From Anthopleura xanthogrammica (taxonomy: Eukaryota > Cnidaria > Anthozoa > Actiniaria > Actiniidae): a stretch of DNA of 64,000 bases. The translations under genes and the position numbers were made by a program. Position 1 is the stretch's first letter, and every line of letters begins with the position of its first letter. The notes under the pieces are model-generated. The model was not told the origin of the DNA and searched no databases. It was given only the letters and a program-made list of their open reading frames with translations. This document shows, piece after piece, positions 25,941-38,828 of the stretch. The stretch covers positions 9,988,170 to 10,052,169 of the forward strand of contig OZ025218.1 of NCBI GenBank assembly GCA_964019055.1, written 5' to 3'.

Positions 25941-26145
25941 ACCCTTCTAATACGACCAGTGTTCCTTGATGCTATCAATTGAACACAACAGTTGCTGTCT
26001 AGTACCTTTGTACAACGACCACAAATGCAGTTAAACAACCTTCCTAATACGACCGCGTTTTCTTGATACTTTCAATTGAAATGCCTAGCACCTTTCATAG
26101 AACGACCATAAATTCAATTCAACAGCCTTCCTAATACGACCAGTA
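25941..26145. repeat. Degenerate tandem repeat, CCTTCCTAATACGACC units
   Basis: The block CCTTCCTAATACGACC recurs three times at about 87-97 bp spacing, with shared TTGATACTTTCAATTGAA and AGTACCTTTGTACAACGACC-like sequence between. Clearly diverged units, about 2.3 copies. Confidence 0.6.
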
Positions 26146-27406
26146 TCTCAACGACCGAAACCCAATCCATTCATTTCAAACCTGTTCGAACTTCAATTAC
26201 TATTTTAAAACTATAACTTAGGGTAGAAATGTAGAAGGAAATTTAAGCTAAAGATTTTAGTGACTTAATGTCCGTTCTTACCTTACACGCCAATCGGTCT
26301 CTAGAATCTTCAGCAAAAAAACTCGTCTATGAACGACACCTATATATACATATGTATATACTGATTAGCATCGAGCTGTACATACACTGATCAATGTTAG
26401 TGTATACGTTACTGATACAAAATGATAGGAATCAATAAGGAAAGATGTTGATACCTACCGGCCTCTTTATAGCCAAGATTTAATATTGCCTTATCCAAAT
26501 TAAAACTGCTTATCATAAACGCTGTCAGCTTGATAAAAAAGCTGGTTTTTTTTTAGCGAACTAGTCTAGATCTTTCATCACGATTTCCAAGCAATATTCG
26601 TTTTTTTTTCTTCTCAGCTCGTTTCACTGTTAAAACCGGACCAAAAGTTCCTATTATTGGTTATAATACAGAGAAGAATTAAATTGGTCTAAAAAAAACT
26701 AGTTAAAATTGAAATGCGTTGGAAGATAGAAGTTTTGGAGTAGAAGTTCAGTTCACAATGACCAGCTAGCTCAATAGCAACTGCCTGCTGCGATCGTGAT
26801 CAAGAATAATAAATGAAACCCAAAATTAACGAGCATCTTGTCAACATTGCCTCCGACTTGTGCAAACAAAAGGACCGTCATTTCATTCATAAGTAATAGA
26901 GGAAAGATTGTTTGACGTGATACTTGGCCACTGTTGCTGTCATTTGGGCAAGCCTTGTCTTTCAAATACCTGACAATACTACTTCAACTGTAGCTATAGA
27001 AATGAAAAATTGTACTAAAAACACAATAATGTTACATCCAAATGATTTTCATTCCGAGATGATTATAAATTTGAAACAGTTGTGAGCTGCGCATCCAACC
27101 ACTGAGGGGAGAGGGGGAGGAGTATTTGTATCGCAGTATGAAGTCTTGTGAGAAAAAGTTTTGAGGCTAGCAATGACATTTTTGTTATGAAAAAGGTGTT
27201 AATTGGCTCATTATGTGTCTTTGTACGATTCCTTACCGCATCAGCCTCAACGTCTAGCTGTGTCAAAATCAGATAAAAACAAATGAATCGTGAGGTCATC
27301 ACTTTTCAGGTCGGTAAAGATAACCTATTAATTTAAAAGATAGATGGATATTTTTGATTAAGATAGGGAGTTGACTCGAACTTTTTAGTCTGCATGTGAT
27401 TGAAAA
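26146..27406. other. Non-coding stretch
   Basis: A small TATATACATATGTATATA palindrome lies near 26341-26358. Frames at 26771-26965 and 27063-27302 are not recognised. Confidence 0.4.
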
Positions 27407-27892
27407 GGGTGGCGGGCGCGGGGGTAGTGCACTCGCCTCTCATCTCATGGGGTCTCAGGGTTTAATTCCTGTACTCGGCATCATACATGTGGGAAGATTT
27501 TGTTAGGTCTCTCCCTTGATGCGAGGGTTTTTCTCCGGGTTCGATCTGTGAGTTAGCCATGCCCTGACTTAGATCAGCCCAGAGGTTGTTTCAGGGTTCA
27601 ATCTGTGAGTTAGCCATGCCCTGACTTAGATCAGCCCAGAGGTTGTTTCAGGGTTCTATCTGTGAGTTAGCCATGCCCTGACTTAGATCAGCCCAGAGGT
27701 TGTTTCAGGGTTCAATCTGTGAGTTAGCCATGCCCTGACTTAGATCAGCCCAAAGGTTGTTTCAGGGTTCAATCTGTGAGTTAGCCATGCCCTGACTTAG
27801 ATCAGCCCAAAGGTTGTTTCAGGGTTCAATCTGTGAGTTAGCCGTGCCCTGACTTTGATCAGCCCAGCGGTTATTTTAGGATATCGATAAAT
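27407..27892 (+). mobile_element. tRNA-derived SINE with six 57-bp tail repeats
   Basis: A tRNA-like head starts GGGTGGCGGGCGCGGG, with an A-box-like segment and a B-box-like GGGTTTAATTCC. A short body follows (TTTTTCTCCGGGTTCGATCT). Then six tandem 57-bp units start at 27544, 27601, 27658, 27715, 27772 and 27829, almost identical except the last. It ends GGATATCGATAAATTT, like other copies here. Pol III transcription and LINE-driven retroposition are inferred. Confidence 0.85.
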
Positions 27893-28231
27893 TTGAAAGT
27901 TTTTCTCAGTAACGACGTCGTCTTGAATCAAAATAAATTGTTCATCGAGTCCATGTTTGTCAGTAGAATAATCCAGGTCTGTATGATAATTTATTACATG
28001 ATATTGCATTTCCGACTAGTAATAACGATAGCGCATTATACGGATGCGCACCGCAGCCTGCTTGAGTTTGCCAAATTCTCATTTCTCATACAATTTTTTT
28101 ATGTCGTGCAATAAACATTGTATTACCCGAAAACTCGTATGAATTATCTGTACATATTTTCCTTGACATTTCATAACTTTTTAGTTAAGGTTGGAAAAGT
28201 TTGAAAAAAAAAGAAGGAAAAAAACCATAAA

Positions 28232-28525
28232 CGTATGCGCAGTGCATCTCGTGAACAACTCTAGTTTTCACTTCCCTATAGTCATCTTTACGAGTTGTAT
28301 TCTAGCTCCTCCCTTTTCGTCTTTGCCCTTTACTTCATTCTCCGCTTTCCTCACTCCTTCTATCGGTCTTTTAACTAAACGTATGCGCAGTGCATCTCAT
28401 GAACAACTCTAGTCTACACTCCCCTATAGTCATCTTTACGAGTTGTATTCTACTCCTCCCTTTTCGTCTTTGCCCTTTACTTCATTCTCCTCTTCTCTCA
28501 CTTCTTTTATCGGTCTTTTAACTAT
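28232..28525. repeat. Tandem duplication, two ~148-bp copies
   Basis: A segment beginning CGTATGCGCAGTGCATCTCG at 28232 recurs at 28380 and ends TATCGGTCTTTTAACTA in both copies. Copies are roughly 90% identical with a one-base length difference. The paired open frames are by-products. Confidence 0.9.
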
Positions 28526-30857
28526 AATGCTTAAATTCAGCCTTGTAACCCACTTTCGACAAAATTCACACTTATACAAGACACTTGTTTTTCTGTTATC
28601 CCAAGGGAGGGTTCCATTGGCATTTTCGAGATCATCGTAAGTGAAAGCGAGTACATGTAAGTCGAAATGTAAGCCTGTAGCTAACTTCTTTATTACCAAA
28701 ATAAATCGCAGATGTTGTTGTTTTCGTGTAATATTTTCAAGATCATATTTAGAGTAGTTGGAAATAAGATTCTTTGCTTTACTACATATATAGTTATATG
28801 CAGGTGGATGCATTTTCACAACTTGGCAATAAACAAAGATAAACAAAGAAATATATCACTTAAGGGAATGTCAAACGATTTGAAATATAACGAGTCGTTA
28901 TGATCATTTCTAGAAAATACGAATATTTTTCGAGGCAATATTGAAGGGTTTATAAATCATATTACATAACCATGCAGCTGTACTGAGAGTTAAGTAACCT
29001 AGCTTAGAACAGCGCTGCCTGAAGTCAGCCTTCACTGAAGTCACGAACATTTACAAAAAAAAATCAGAATTTTGAGTCGATTAATTTTGAGTTAGATGTA
29101 GAGAAAGAAAGAAAATGAATGCGTTAAGGGATGGATGGAAGCATGGAAAAACGGATGGATGAAGGGAATATGATTGTTGACAAGTTAAGGTCGTAAAATA
29201 TTCGCTAAAGATCGTAAAATAATCGACAAAAAGTGCCTAATATTTAAGATAACGTAACTAACTATTTATTACTTATCAATGAAAAATGAATAGTGAAAGG
29301 AAAATCGTGTTGTAAAATGGTTACGTGACCTTACCTAAATGGCGTGGCCTTTCGTCGTCTCATCCGTTCTAACAAGCCGGATCAATTCAAGGATCCTTTC
29401 TCGTCAACATATATGCTTAGTATTTACCAACTCTGTACAATATACCAAAGATTTCTCTTGGCAAAGCTGGTTGTTCGTTCAATATTGGCTTCACCTATTG
29501 AAGTTAATCACTAAGCCACGATACTTAATGTAAAGTGTTTTTCAGAACTAAAAAATTTCAATTAAGAATGGCTTTGACCGATACACTGTCATCTCATTAT
29601 CAATCATTTCCTGTTATTTTGAAGCGCTCTTTTATCTTGTCGACCAATCAACGTTCATATTATGCATTTCAAAGCGGTAAGAAAATGAACAGTAACGAGA
29701 ATGAAAACTTGGAGTAGTAAAGTGCAGCAGTACAATGAAGTCTATGACGTCAAGTAAAAAATTCTTAAAGTATCAATCTTAACAGTTAACTCAAAAATAC
29801 TTTATTGATATATTTTTCAAGTAGAAATTTCAATTTCCTTGTGCCTTTTCGTCTTGTTGCGAAGAATTCAAATTCCTCTTTCAAACCATATTTTTTTCGA
29901 TCCCCAGGGGATAGCATTCATTTCTACTTTCCATTTTCGTTTTACACAAAGTTATTAAGGAATTCTACAGGGGGTCGATTGGGGAAAAAATCGATCTTCT
30001 AGGGACCCAACGTAGTTATTGTTAGTTGAATTTAGTCTACTACAAAAAATCCATTTTGTTTATAAGAGAGAGAAAATGCGTGTCATAGAAAAACAGGATG
30101 CTAGGTCCTCCCTGTAGTTTTCTGTTTTGGTCGGCAAAAACAGCAGTCGCATTTTAAGTCCTTACATTTTTGCATTAAAATCTAACTCGACCATCACAAG
30201 CGATTTCAAATTATTTCTTGTCTAAAAAGAGAGTAACTAATTTGTGTCACGATTTATGAAAATTAATAAAATCTCTAAAAGACATTCTAGCTTTAACGTT
30301 TTAAGATATAATTTCATTTAGATTTTATAATGTCTCAAAAATTAGCATACTGCCATGGAAATGTTCAATATCCGTATAAAATTGTTCAAAAAGTAACAGA
30401 CAGCTACAGAACAAATGGAAAATATATAGTATCAGTTGTAATATCACAGACTGGCGACATAGTCAAAACTTTGTTACCTTAGGGTTATGTGGTTCAATAT
30501 TAAGTCAATACACTCCTAGCTCTTTTCAAGGAAATATATTGCTTTGCATCAGTCGGTCGAGAGCAGGATGTAGGCGGTACTTAAAGTACTTTATGACGCA
30601 CAATAGAAAATCCATTTTAGGTTGTTACAAGCATTATGTAGCTCTAGAGAAATTGTTATAATATCGTCAAGAAATTGAAGATACTTAAGATCTATTAAGA
30701 TTTATTACTCTGGATGTTTATGCTGTTAAAAAAGCTTACGGTTTACTTGGTAAAAAGGTGCTTCCAGATTTGTTTATGTAAAACTTGTTCAATGTCACTT
30801 GGGAATCGAAAACCTCTTACTTATATAATGCTACTCGACTGTTACTTCTGAAACCAC
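28526..30857. other. Non-coding stretch
   Basis: A 136-codon minus frame (28436-28846) overlaps the tandem duplication at its C-terminal end and has no recognisable domain, so it is not called. The rest is AT-rich with nothing recognised. Confidence 0.4.
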
Positions 30858-32092
30858 AGGACTCCCACTTCTGACACCATCCACTAACACACGACTTCCA
30901 CTTCTGACACCATCCACTAACACACGACTCCCACTTCTGACACCATCCACTAACACACGACTCCCACTTCTGACACCATCCACTAACACACGACTCCCAC
31001 TTCTGACACCATCCACTAACACACGACTCCCACTTCTGACACCATCCACTAACACACGACTCCCACTTCTGACACCATCCACTAACACACGACTCTCGCT
31101 TCTGACACCATTCACTAACACACGAGTCCCACTTCTGACACCATCCACAAACACACGACTCCCACTTCTGACACCATCCACTAACACACGACTCTCGCTT
31201 CTGACACCATTCACTAACACACCAGTCCCACTTCTGACACCATCCACAAACACACGACTCCAAATTCTGACACCATCCACTAACACACGACTCTCGCTTC
31301 TGACACCATCCACTAACACACGACTCCCACTTCTGACACCATCCACTAACACACGACTCCCACTTCTGACACCATCCACTAACACACGACTCCCACTTCT
31401 GACACCATCCACTAACACACGACTCCCACTTCTTACACCATCCACTAACACACGACTCCCACTTCTGACACCATCCACTAACACACGACTCCCACTTCTG
31501 ACACCATCCACTTACACACGACTCTCACTTCTGACACCATTCACTAACACACGACTCTCACTTCTGACACCATCCACTAACACACGACTCCCACTTCTGA
31601 CACCATCCACTAACACACGACTCTCGCTTCTGACACCATCCACTAACACACGACTCCTACTTCTGACACCAAACACTTACACACGACTCCCACTTGTGAC
31701 ACCATCCACGAACACACGACTCCCACTTCTGACACCATCCACTAACACACGACTCCCACTTCTGTCACCATTCACTAACACACGACTCCCACTTCTGACA
31801 CCATCCACTAACACACGACTCCCACTTCTGACACCATCCACGAACACACGACTACCACTTCTGTCACCATCCACTAACACACGTCTTCCACTTCTGATAC
31901 CATCCACTAACACACGACTCCCACTTCTGTCACCATCCACTAACACACGACTCTCACTTCTGACACCATTCACTAACACACGACTCCCACTTCTTACACC
32001 ATCCACTAACACACGACTCCCACTTCTGACACCATCCACTAACACACGACTCTCACTTCTGACACCATTCACTAACACACGAGTCCTAACTC
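30858..32092. repeat. 33-bp minisatellite, about 37 copies
   Basis: The unit is 33 bp, with core ACTTCTGACACCATCCACTA followed by ACACACGACTCCC. It repeats in register with point variants (TTCACT for TCCACT, CTCTCG for CTCCCA). Because 33 is a multiple of 3, several frames stay open, giving 11-residue repeat proteins on both strands. Multiple mutually exclusive open frames argue that none is the gene. Confidence 0.95.
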
Positions 32093-33139
32093 GAACTATT
32101 GCTCTTAAATATCTCTTATGTAGATTAGAGTTACACTTAATTATGATTAACTGATTTGTCCACAACTTATCTAAATCAAATTTCTTCACTCTAACGATAG
32201 AATTTAGCCTTTTACTGATTTGACATCGATGGTTTGCATCATCACAAAAACTTGACCTTATCAACAACTGATTTTCGTTTAGATCAAAGGCGGTTATTTT
32301 GAGAAATATTTCCTCTTTCCATTGCAGTAAACCAATAATATCCGCTAAAAACACACATATATGAGAATAAACAATAAAATTAATACAATAAATACAAACT
32401 CACTTTCTGTGCGTATAACGGAATAGGAGCTTTGATAAGTAAGTCGATAACAAATCTTCTCGCAAAATCTCAGCGTTATCAAAAAGTTATATCATTATAA
32501 GCAATATTCAAATGGTACATTAGTGTTCCTTCATCCATGTCCTTACCAATTCACAGATCTAGACTTTTTATACTAGAATTGAAAGCTTGAAAAGATATTT
32601 TTAATAAATTATTGTTTTGCGATGAAAATTCATTATTTTTCTCACAGGGGATAGCCACCTCAAAGGCTCAGTAAATCCAATACATATTTCATTATCCCTT
32701 CATATATTTATCTTGTTTGTTTGTTCCTGTTCATAATATGAATCTACCGTTTCATTGATCTTTCATACGATCATAGGAACATCCCACACAAAGTGCAAAC
32801 AAACTTCTGGAAATTTCTAAATATTTTTCTGGAAATAAAATTTAAAATCTTTGTTTGATCTCGAAGTCATTTGTTAGAAATATTCGATTCTTCTTCTGAT
32901 ATTGTCAGAAAGTGTAGCCTTAATATATATGCACAAAAAGTCGGATTTTTCCCCAAGTAAACAAATGTATCCAGTTGTATTAATCTCAAACGTCGATCTC
33001 TCGCTTTTTCGTACTAAATCAATCTGCCTTAACTTTTTATATTTTTCTTTTTAAATCAATAGACAAGCGGAAATATTGAAATATGATCGGCTTTAGAGAC
33101 GGTTATTACTTCAGTAAATTGAAATGCTTTGGTTTTAGA
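32093..33139. other. Non-coding stretch
   Basis: The minus-strand frame that enters from the minisatellite continues to 32354 with ~90 non-repetitive codons of unremarkable composition. No domain recognised. Nothing else found. Confidence 0.4.
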
Positions 33140-33168
33140 TAATAATAATAATGATAATAATAATAATG

Positions 33169-33212
<44 letters not shown>

Positions 33213-33530
33213 TAGGCCATATTTCCGCAATCTTCTGTGAAAAGTCAAGTCAGACAAAAGTTGAAATAAACCATATAATAATAATAATGATAATAATACT
33301 AATAAATACTAATAATAGTAATAATAGTTGTAGTAGTAATAGTAGTAGTAATAATAATAATAGTAATAATAATTGTAATACTATACTACGTACTAATGAT
33401 AATACTAATAGAAATAAGTAATAATACATATTAATAGTATTAATCATGACGGCGATAATAATAATAATAATAGTAACAAGAATAGTAATAATAATAACAA
33501 TAATAATAGTAATGATGATATTAATAAATT
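33140..33530. repeat. AAT/ATG trinucleotide microsatellite, interrupted
   Basis: A clean (AAT)n block at 33140-33212 is followed by a degenerate AATAATAGTAAT-type block at 33276-33530. Ile/Leu-rich frames over it are artefacts. Confidence 0.95.
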
Positions 33531-35689
33531 GTTTTTTGGCTACAAGATATTGTGTATCAAAGCCTCGGGCTATATCGCTTGATGTCGCTCTATTCAATCA
33601 TCCAATTCTACCACATATAGAAAACATTGCGTCTGTCTTAATCCTTCAAATAGTATGGGTATTGTAAAATAAATTTAACACAGGAGTCTTATTGTCTATG
33701 ACGTTAACACAATTATAGCACTAGTTTCATAAGAAAAACAACAGTTCTCTCCTTGGAGAAAATTGTCACTCGGTTATATATGCGGATCCAAAAATACAAT
33801 ATGTGAATATATCCTACCCTGACCCATACTAGGCGCTGAGATTGACTCTCAAAATTATTCTGTTTGATAAAATATGCTTTGTACACAATAATAAAAGGAT
33901 TCTGAAATCTCAAAACCGCAGATAAAGGATAGATGTTTCAGTATGTTTGACTGTTAGGTAAGGAATGATGCTGTTACGAAGGATTATCGTGATAATTTTA
34001 TCATGAAATTAAAAAAACCCAGAAGAACAGTGGGGATGAAGTTCATTGATAAACACCTTTCACTAATAAACCAAGGCTTAAAGCTCGAATGAATTGCTGT
34101 TGAAATCAACGAAGATTACTTAAGGAATGGTGAAGTTGTAAGCACTCGTTTTCTTTACTATCCCTTTCGTGTATTCTACTTAATAATACTTATCTCCTTA
34201 CCTTGCCAAACCACTGAACGTACAGCCTTCAAGAAGTCCTTCTTCAACACAGTTATTCTACATGTTTGCAGACTCACAGCAGTCAATCCCTTGAACAGAA
34301 ACCGCTGGATTATCAATCTTGTTGATGATATGCTAATTGTTTGACAAAACAAGCCGTGAAATGAATTCCCTACAGATAACCTTACACAATAACTTAGAGA
34401 TTTTGTTTATATCAAATACCCTCGAGCATTTCTTTGAAATTGGATTCTTATTATGAATTAAACGGACGAGAGAGCAAGAATTTTAGCCAGTTTTGGATTG
34501 TAAAATGTAAGGCTACACAACGGAAAAGGAGTCGAGTTATTTTGTGTCTAAAGCCGTGTAAATCTCTATAAATTTCAGATCTGATTAGGCAATATCATTT
34601 TGGAAAGTTTAATTATTTCAAGATTTTTCTAAATGAAACAATATCTACATCTCTGTCAAGGCAAGACTTAAATATACCTTCAAAATCTCGACAAACAACG
34701 GGAAACCCAACTGCGAAGGATATAGCTCTTTTGCACTTTAGCCGCAGCGAGATACAAACGATACAATTTAACACTGCTCATATTGAAATGGCTTTGAATT
34801 TAGGGAAAATCATTGGGATTATTTAGGATGCGCTTGTCATTTTTCCACTATGAACCGATTTAAAAGCTATCAATATCCACTGCAGCTGAAAGTGTTTTTA
34901 AGTCTGAGAGAAAATAATGTGTTCATATCAAGAAGACTTTAAAATGGTTTTGAGTACTCCGAGATCAATTAGAGATCAAATGGAATCACGAAATTGTTTT
35001 TCCGATCAAAATCCGTTCTTGACATTTTTGTTTTCAAAATATAATAACTGGAAAAGGCGAGTTTTAAATTAGTATTCAAAAATACTAGTTTTTTAATGTT
35101 GTGCTGATTTGAAATTAAATAAGTTTTTAAAAAGCTCAAGTTGCACTTGCCCTACAGACTCGTACAATTCTGAACTTTCTAAAAACTCACTCGATCGTTC
35201 AAATTTATTCCAAATTTGAGCTCGAAACCACATGATTTCCAATACAAAGTTGCACCTTTTTTTTTGGATTGTAGACCAAGTATAATAACCTTTCAATAAA
35301 TGACTTCAAGAGTCGAAAAAATATCACAAACAGAGCTCCTGAACACACGCACACACAAAAAGAAGAAAAAATAGATAATAATAATAACAATAAAATAATA
35401 ATAATAATAGTAATTAGAATTAATAACAAATGAATAATAATAAAAATGGATAATACAAATACACGTTCATTATATGCCGCAAAGCATGTAGGGATTTCTA
35501 TTTTGTTTTTATTTCTATTTTGCACGCGTATTAACAGCGGTATTGGCAAAGTTACAGAATTTGCATTGTATTATATTAGTTCCATCACAGAAGTCCTAGA
35601 TGACTTAAGTATAGAAAATCTCATTGGACTTGGTTTATCATGGCCAATGATAAACCAAGAATATATACTGTATCAGGTCGCTGATAGTC
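33531..35689. other. Non-coding stretch with AAT run and a small hairpin
   Basis: Another AAT-rich run lies at 35374-35450. A perfect 12-bp stem, CTTGGTTTATCA at 35629-35640 and its complement at 35648-35659, encloses a 7-nt loop. No gene recognised. Confidence 0.45.
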
Positions 35690-36065
35690 TGGCCTGCAGA
35701 GATTTCTGGGTAGTAACATGACGTCACCAATATGAGCATTGTCCATATATAATACAGTCATTAGTCCTAATGTTCTTCCTCGCAAGGATTTCTGGGTAAA
35801 CAGAAGAATGACGTCACAACTATGAGTCAACAATTCGCGTGGTGGGGTAAGTTCGGCAAGCAAATACGAGAGAAAAATGTTTGCGCATGCTCGTAGAGTA
35901 GTCTCTATGCAAAGTACCGAGTACAAAACTTCATACCCGCTTAAAAGATCTTGAATTCTTGGAAAATATGCTCATTATGCGAGCATGCGCATGTGTTTTT
36001 CACAAGTGTACTTAGCAGAGACTTCTGGGTATTGACAACTAACGTAACCAACCATATCTAGAACT
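35690..36065. repeat. Dispersed three-copy repeat, ATTTCTGGGTA...ACGTCA
   Basis: Three diverged ~45-bp blocks at about 35697, 35790 and 36015 share GCAGAGATTTCTGGGTA followed by a TGACGTCAC-like segment. The last is the most degraded. Two blocks hold an exact TGACGTCA (CRE-like) octamer, possibly by chance. Confidence 0.5.
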
Positions 36066-36320
36066 TTGTTTACGTTGAATAAACCCTGTAAAACCGCTTC
36101 AAAATCGCGCCTCTGGAGATTTAACTAATGGCGTCTAGATATTTTCAGTTTATAGGATTAATACCAATAAAAAAACTGTCCTACAGATCCTGCAAGATGA
36201 AGTGAAGCGATAGAATTAGAAAAAGTACTAAAATGGACGTCTGTTCTATACTGTTATGTTATGTCCACAAGTCTCCTTCTCTTCAAATACTGTGGTAATG
36301 ATCGAGACGGTCTCGAGGAT

Positions 36321-36980
36321 CCGTGCGCAATGACAGGTGCATAGGGAAATACGAACCGAAGTTAGTTGGCCATGGAAGTAAATATAGAAAGTCTGCCAAG
36401 GCTACGTGCGCATCGACAGTTCGGGAAATAACGAATCCCAAGATAGTGGACCACGGAAGTATATAAATATAGAAAGTTCCTTAAGGCTATGTGCGCATTG
36501 GCATGTGGGGAAATATGAATCCAAAGAGAGTGGGCCATGGAAATAAATATAGAAAGTCTGTCAAGTCAATGTGCGCATTGGCATGTGGGGAAATATGAAT
36601 CCCAAGATAGTGGACCACGGAAGTATATGAATATAGAAAGTTCCTTAAGGCTATGTGAGCATTGGCATGTGGGGAAATATGAATCCAAAGAGAGTGGGCC
36701 ATGGAAATAAATATAGAAAGTCTGTCAAGTCAATGTGCGCATTGGCATGTGGGGAAATATGAATCCAAAGAGAGTGGGCCATGGAAATAAATATAGAAAG
36801 TCTGTCAAGTCAATGTGCGCATTGGCATGTGGAGAAATATGAATCCAAAGAGAGTGGGCCATGGAAATGAATATAGAAAGTCCCTTAAGGCTATGTGCGC
36901 ATCGACATGTGGGGAAATTTGAACCCGAAGATATGGGAAGTAAATATAGACAGACTACGCGCGCATTTAAACCATCAGGC
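36321..36980. repeat. 80-bp satellite array, about eight units
   Basis: Units begin TGTGCGCATTGGCATGTGGG, starting at 36490, 36570, 36654, 36734 and 36814, so the period is 80 bp (one 84). More diverged units lie on both sides (36325, 36405, 36896). Two near-identical subtypes differ in GAATCCAAAGAGAG against GAATCCCAAGATAG. Single degraded units persist at 37430 and 37530. Confidence 0.92.
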
Positions 36981-37174
36981 AAATCGCCTATTACTTTACA
37001 AACATTAATGATCGATCAAATGATCTCCGTAGCTAATCGAGCGATAGTTTACCACATAAAGTATTAAATCTATGATTGGTTCTTCTGACGGCCCCACGGG
37101 AATAAGTGCACCATTAATATGCTGTGAAACAAATACGACTAATCTTTTGGGAACACAAGACAATGTGAGTAGAG

Positions 37175-37320
37175 TATGTTGAATTTCTCCCTTGATTCGA
37201 AGGTTTTTCTCCTGGTTCTCCGGTTTTTCTCCCTCTGCGAATCGTAACACGCTAAATTCCAATTCAGTCTGCGAGTTAGCCGTGCGCGCCCTGACGTAGA
37301 TCAGCCCAGAGATCCAAATA
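37175..37320 (+). repeat. tRNA-SINE body fragment
   Basis: Plus-strand body (GTGAGTAGAGTATGTTGAAT, then TTTTTCTCCTGGTTCTCCGG) and one truncated tail unit ending GATCAGCCCAGAGA. Head and 3' end are absent. Confidence 0.75.
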
Positions 37321-38322
37321 CAGCGCAAAGTGACTCAGTATAGAACGTCTCTAGGCGCAATTAACCTTAGATCCGGTTAGGGGCAACAACATCGAAAAAA
37401 ACAAATTTTAAGATATAATTGTAAAGCAGATATAGAAAGTCCTGAAGCTATAAGCGCATTTAAACTTTAGGGGCCATAAAAACGAAAACGAAGAATTTTA
37501 AGATATTAGGAAGTAAATTATGATATATATAGATAGTCCTGGGGCTATGTGCGTGCGCATCGAAAACTGAGGAAAGTGCGAATTCAAGATGCTTTTAAAA
37601 AAATTTAATGTTTAAAAAGGAAATATGATTTACTATATATTCTATTCTTATTGGTTTATTTTCCTATCAAAGAATTTCCAAATATTCTTGATTTTTATCC
37701 CCAAACGACGTCTGTTTTTTTACGCATGCGCAGTACTGAAACAAGGTCTGTTGAGGAACAGAACTTTAAACTATTTCAATTCTTCCAACTAAACTTTGAC
37801 ACTTTTGATAAACGGAGACAATATCGTCGGAACGGAACTCGGTTTTAGGGAAAAGGTCCGTTTTTTCCTTTATATTTAGATAAGATATTTTGAAGCTCCT
37901 TTGTGAAGAACTACGTGTAAATATTCAATAAAACCCATTCAATGATTCTGTCTACTCATTTGTTATATTAATAGAAAGTACCTGAAGAAGTTGACGAATG
38001 ACAGGACAAAAGGGTTGGCTCTACTTCGACGTTTCTTTTAAGCGCACCAGGAATACATTACTATCTGAAATCTCCATCGAAAACACATCTAATCTTTCCT
38101 ATCAAAGTTTGTCTGGAATTTGCTACTTAAGAATTATCGACCATATATCTTAATGTGCCGGCTCAATAGCTGAAGGGCCACATGGTAAATCCTTTTTATC
38201 TCAGAGAGGAAGTTTTTGTTCTGTTGAAATCTAAGGGTAAGGCTATTTTAAAAGTCGGTTAGCAGTGAGGAGACGGTGGTGGATGACGCTAGCTGTTGTT
38301 AAGAAAAACCTTCAAATTTTAT
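37321..38322. other. Non-coding stretch with satellite remnants
   Basis: Two degraded 80-bp satellite units lie at about 37420-37470 and 37500-37570. No gene recognised. Confidence 0.4.
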
Positions 38323-38828
38323 CGATACCCTGAAACAACCTCTGCATGGGCTGATCAAAGGAAAACACGGGTGGCGTAGCGGTGAGAGCGCTCGCCTCTA
38401 ACCAATGCGACCCGGGTTCGAGTCCGCCGGGCTCGGTTTCGTATGTGAGTAGAGTTGCTTGTTGGTTTTCTCCTGTGCTTCGAGAGTTTTTCTCCGGGTT
38501 CTCCGGTTTTTCCTCCCTCCGCAAAAATCAACTTCTAAATTCCAATTGGAATGCATTGGAAGATCGAAGAGCCACTCTGTGGAATCCACTGTTAATTCTT
38601 ATTTTATCTTATATTTATTCAAAGTCAGGGCACGGCTCACTCACAGATCGAATTGAAATTTAGTGTGTTGGATTTTGAGTCGGGGGAAAACTGGAGGATC
38701 CGGAAAAAAACCCTCAAATCAAGGAAGAGACCTAACAAACTCTACTCACACGTGATGCTGAGTCCAGGAATCGATCCCGAGACCCCAGACAGGTGAGATG
38801 CGAGTGCACTACCATTGCGCCAGCCTTG
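38323..38828. mobile_element. Cluster of three tRNA-SINE pieces, mixed orientation
   Basis: Piece one (38323-38362, minus) is a tail end starting TTTATCGATACCCTGAAAC. Piece two (38369-~38560, plus) has the best-kept head in the window: A-box-like TGGCGTAGCGG at 38372-38382, B-box-like GGTTCGAGTCC at 38415-38425, then the body. Piece three (38621-38828, minus) has tail, body and a head with a GGGATCGATTCC B box. It is not a functional tRNA gene: no cloverleaf closes and the SINE body follows directly. Confidence 0.82.

Noticed and set aside
28436..28846. 136-aa minus-strand protein
   Set aside because: Its C-terminal third is the 148-bp tandem duplication and no domain is recognisable.
30817..32354. 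Repeat proteins encoded by the 33-bp minisatellite on either strand
   Set aside because: Several mutually overlapping frames stay open only because the unit length is a multiple of 3; no flanking domain or credible start was seen.
38369..38440. A functional tRNA gene
   Set aside because: Good A and B boxes, but no closing acceptor stem, and the SINE body follows directly; other copies share this layout.
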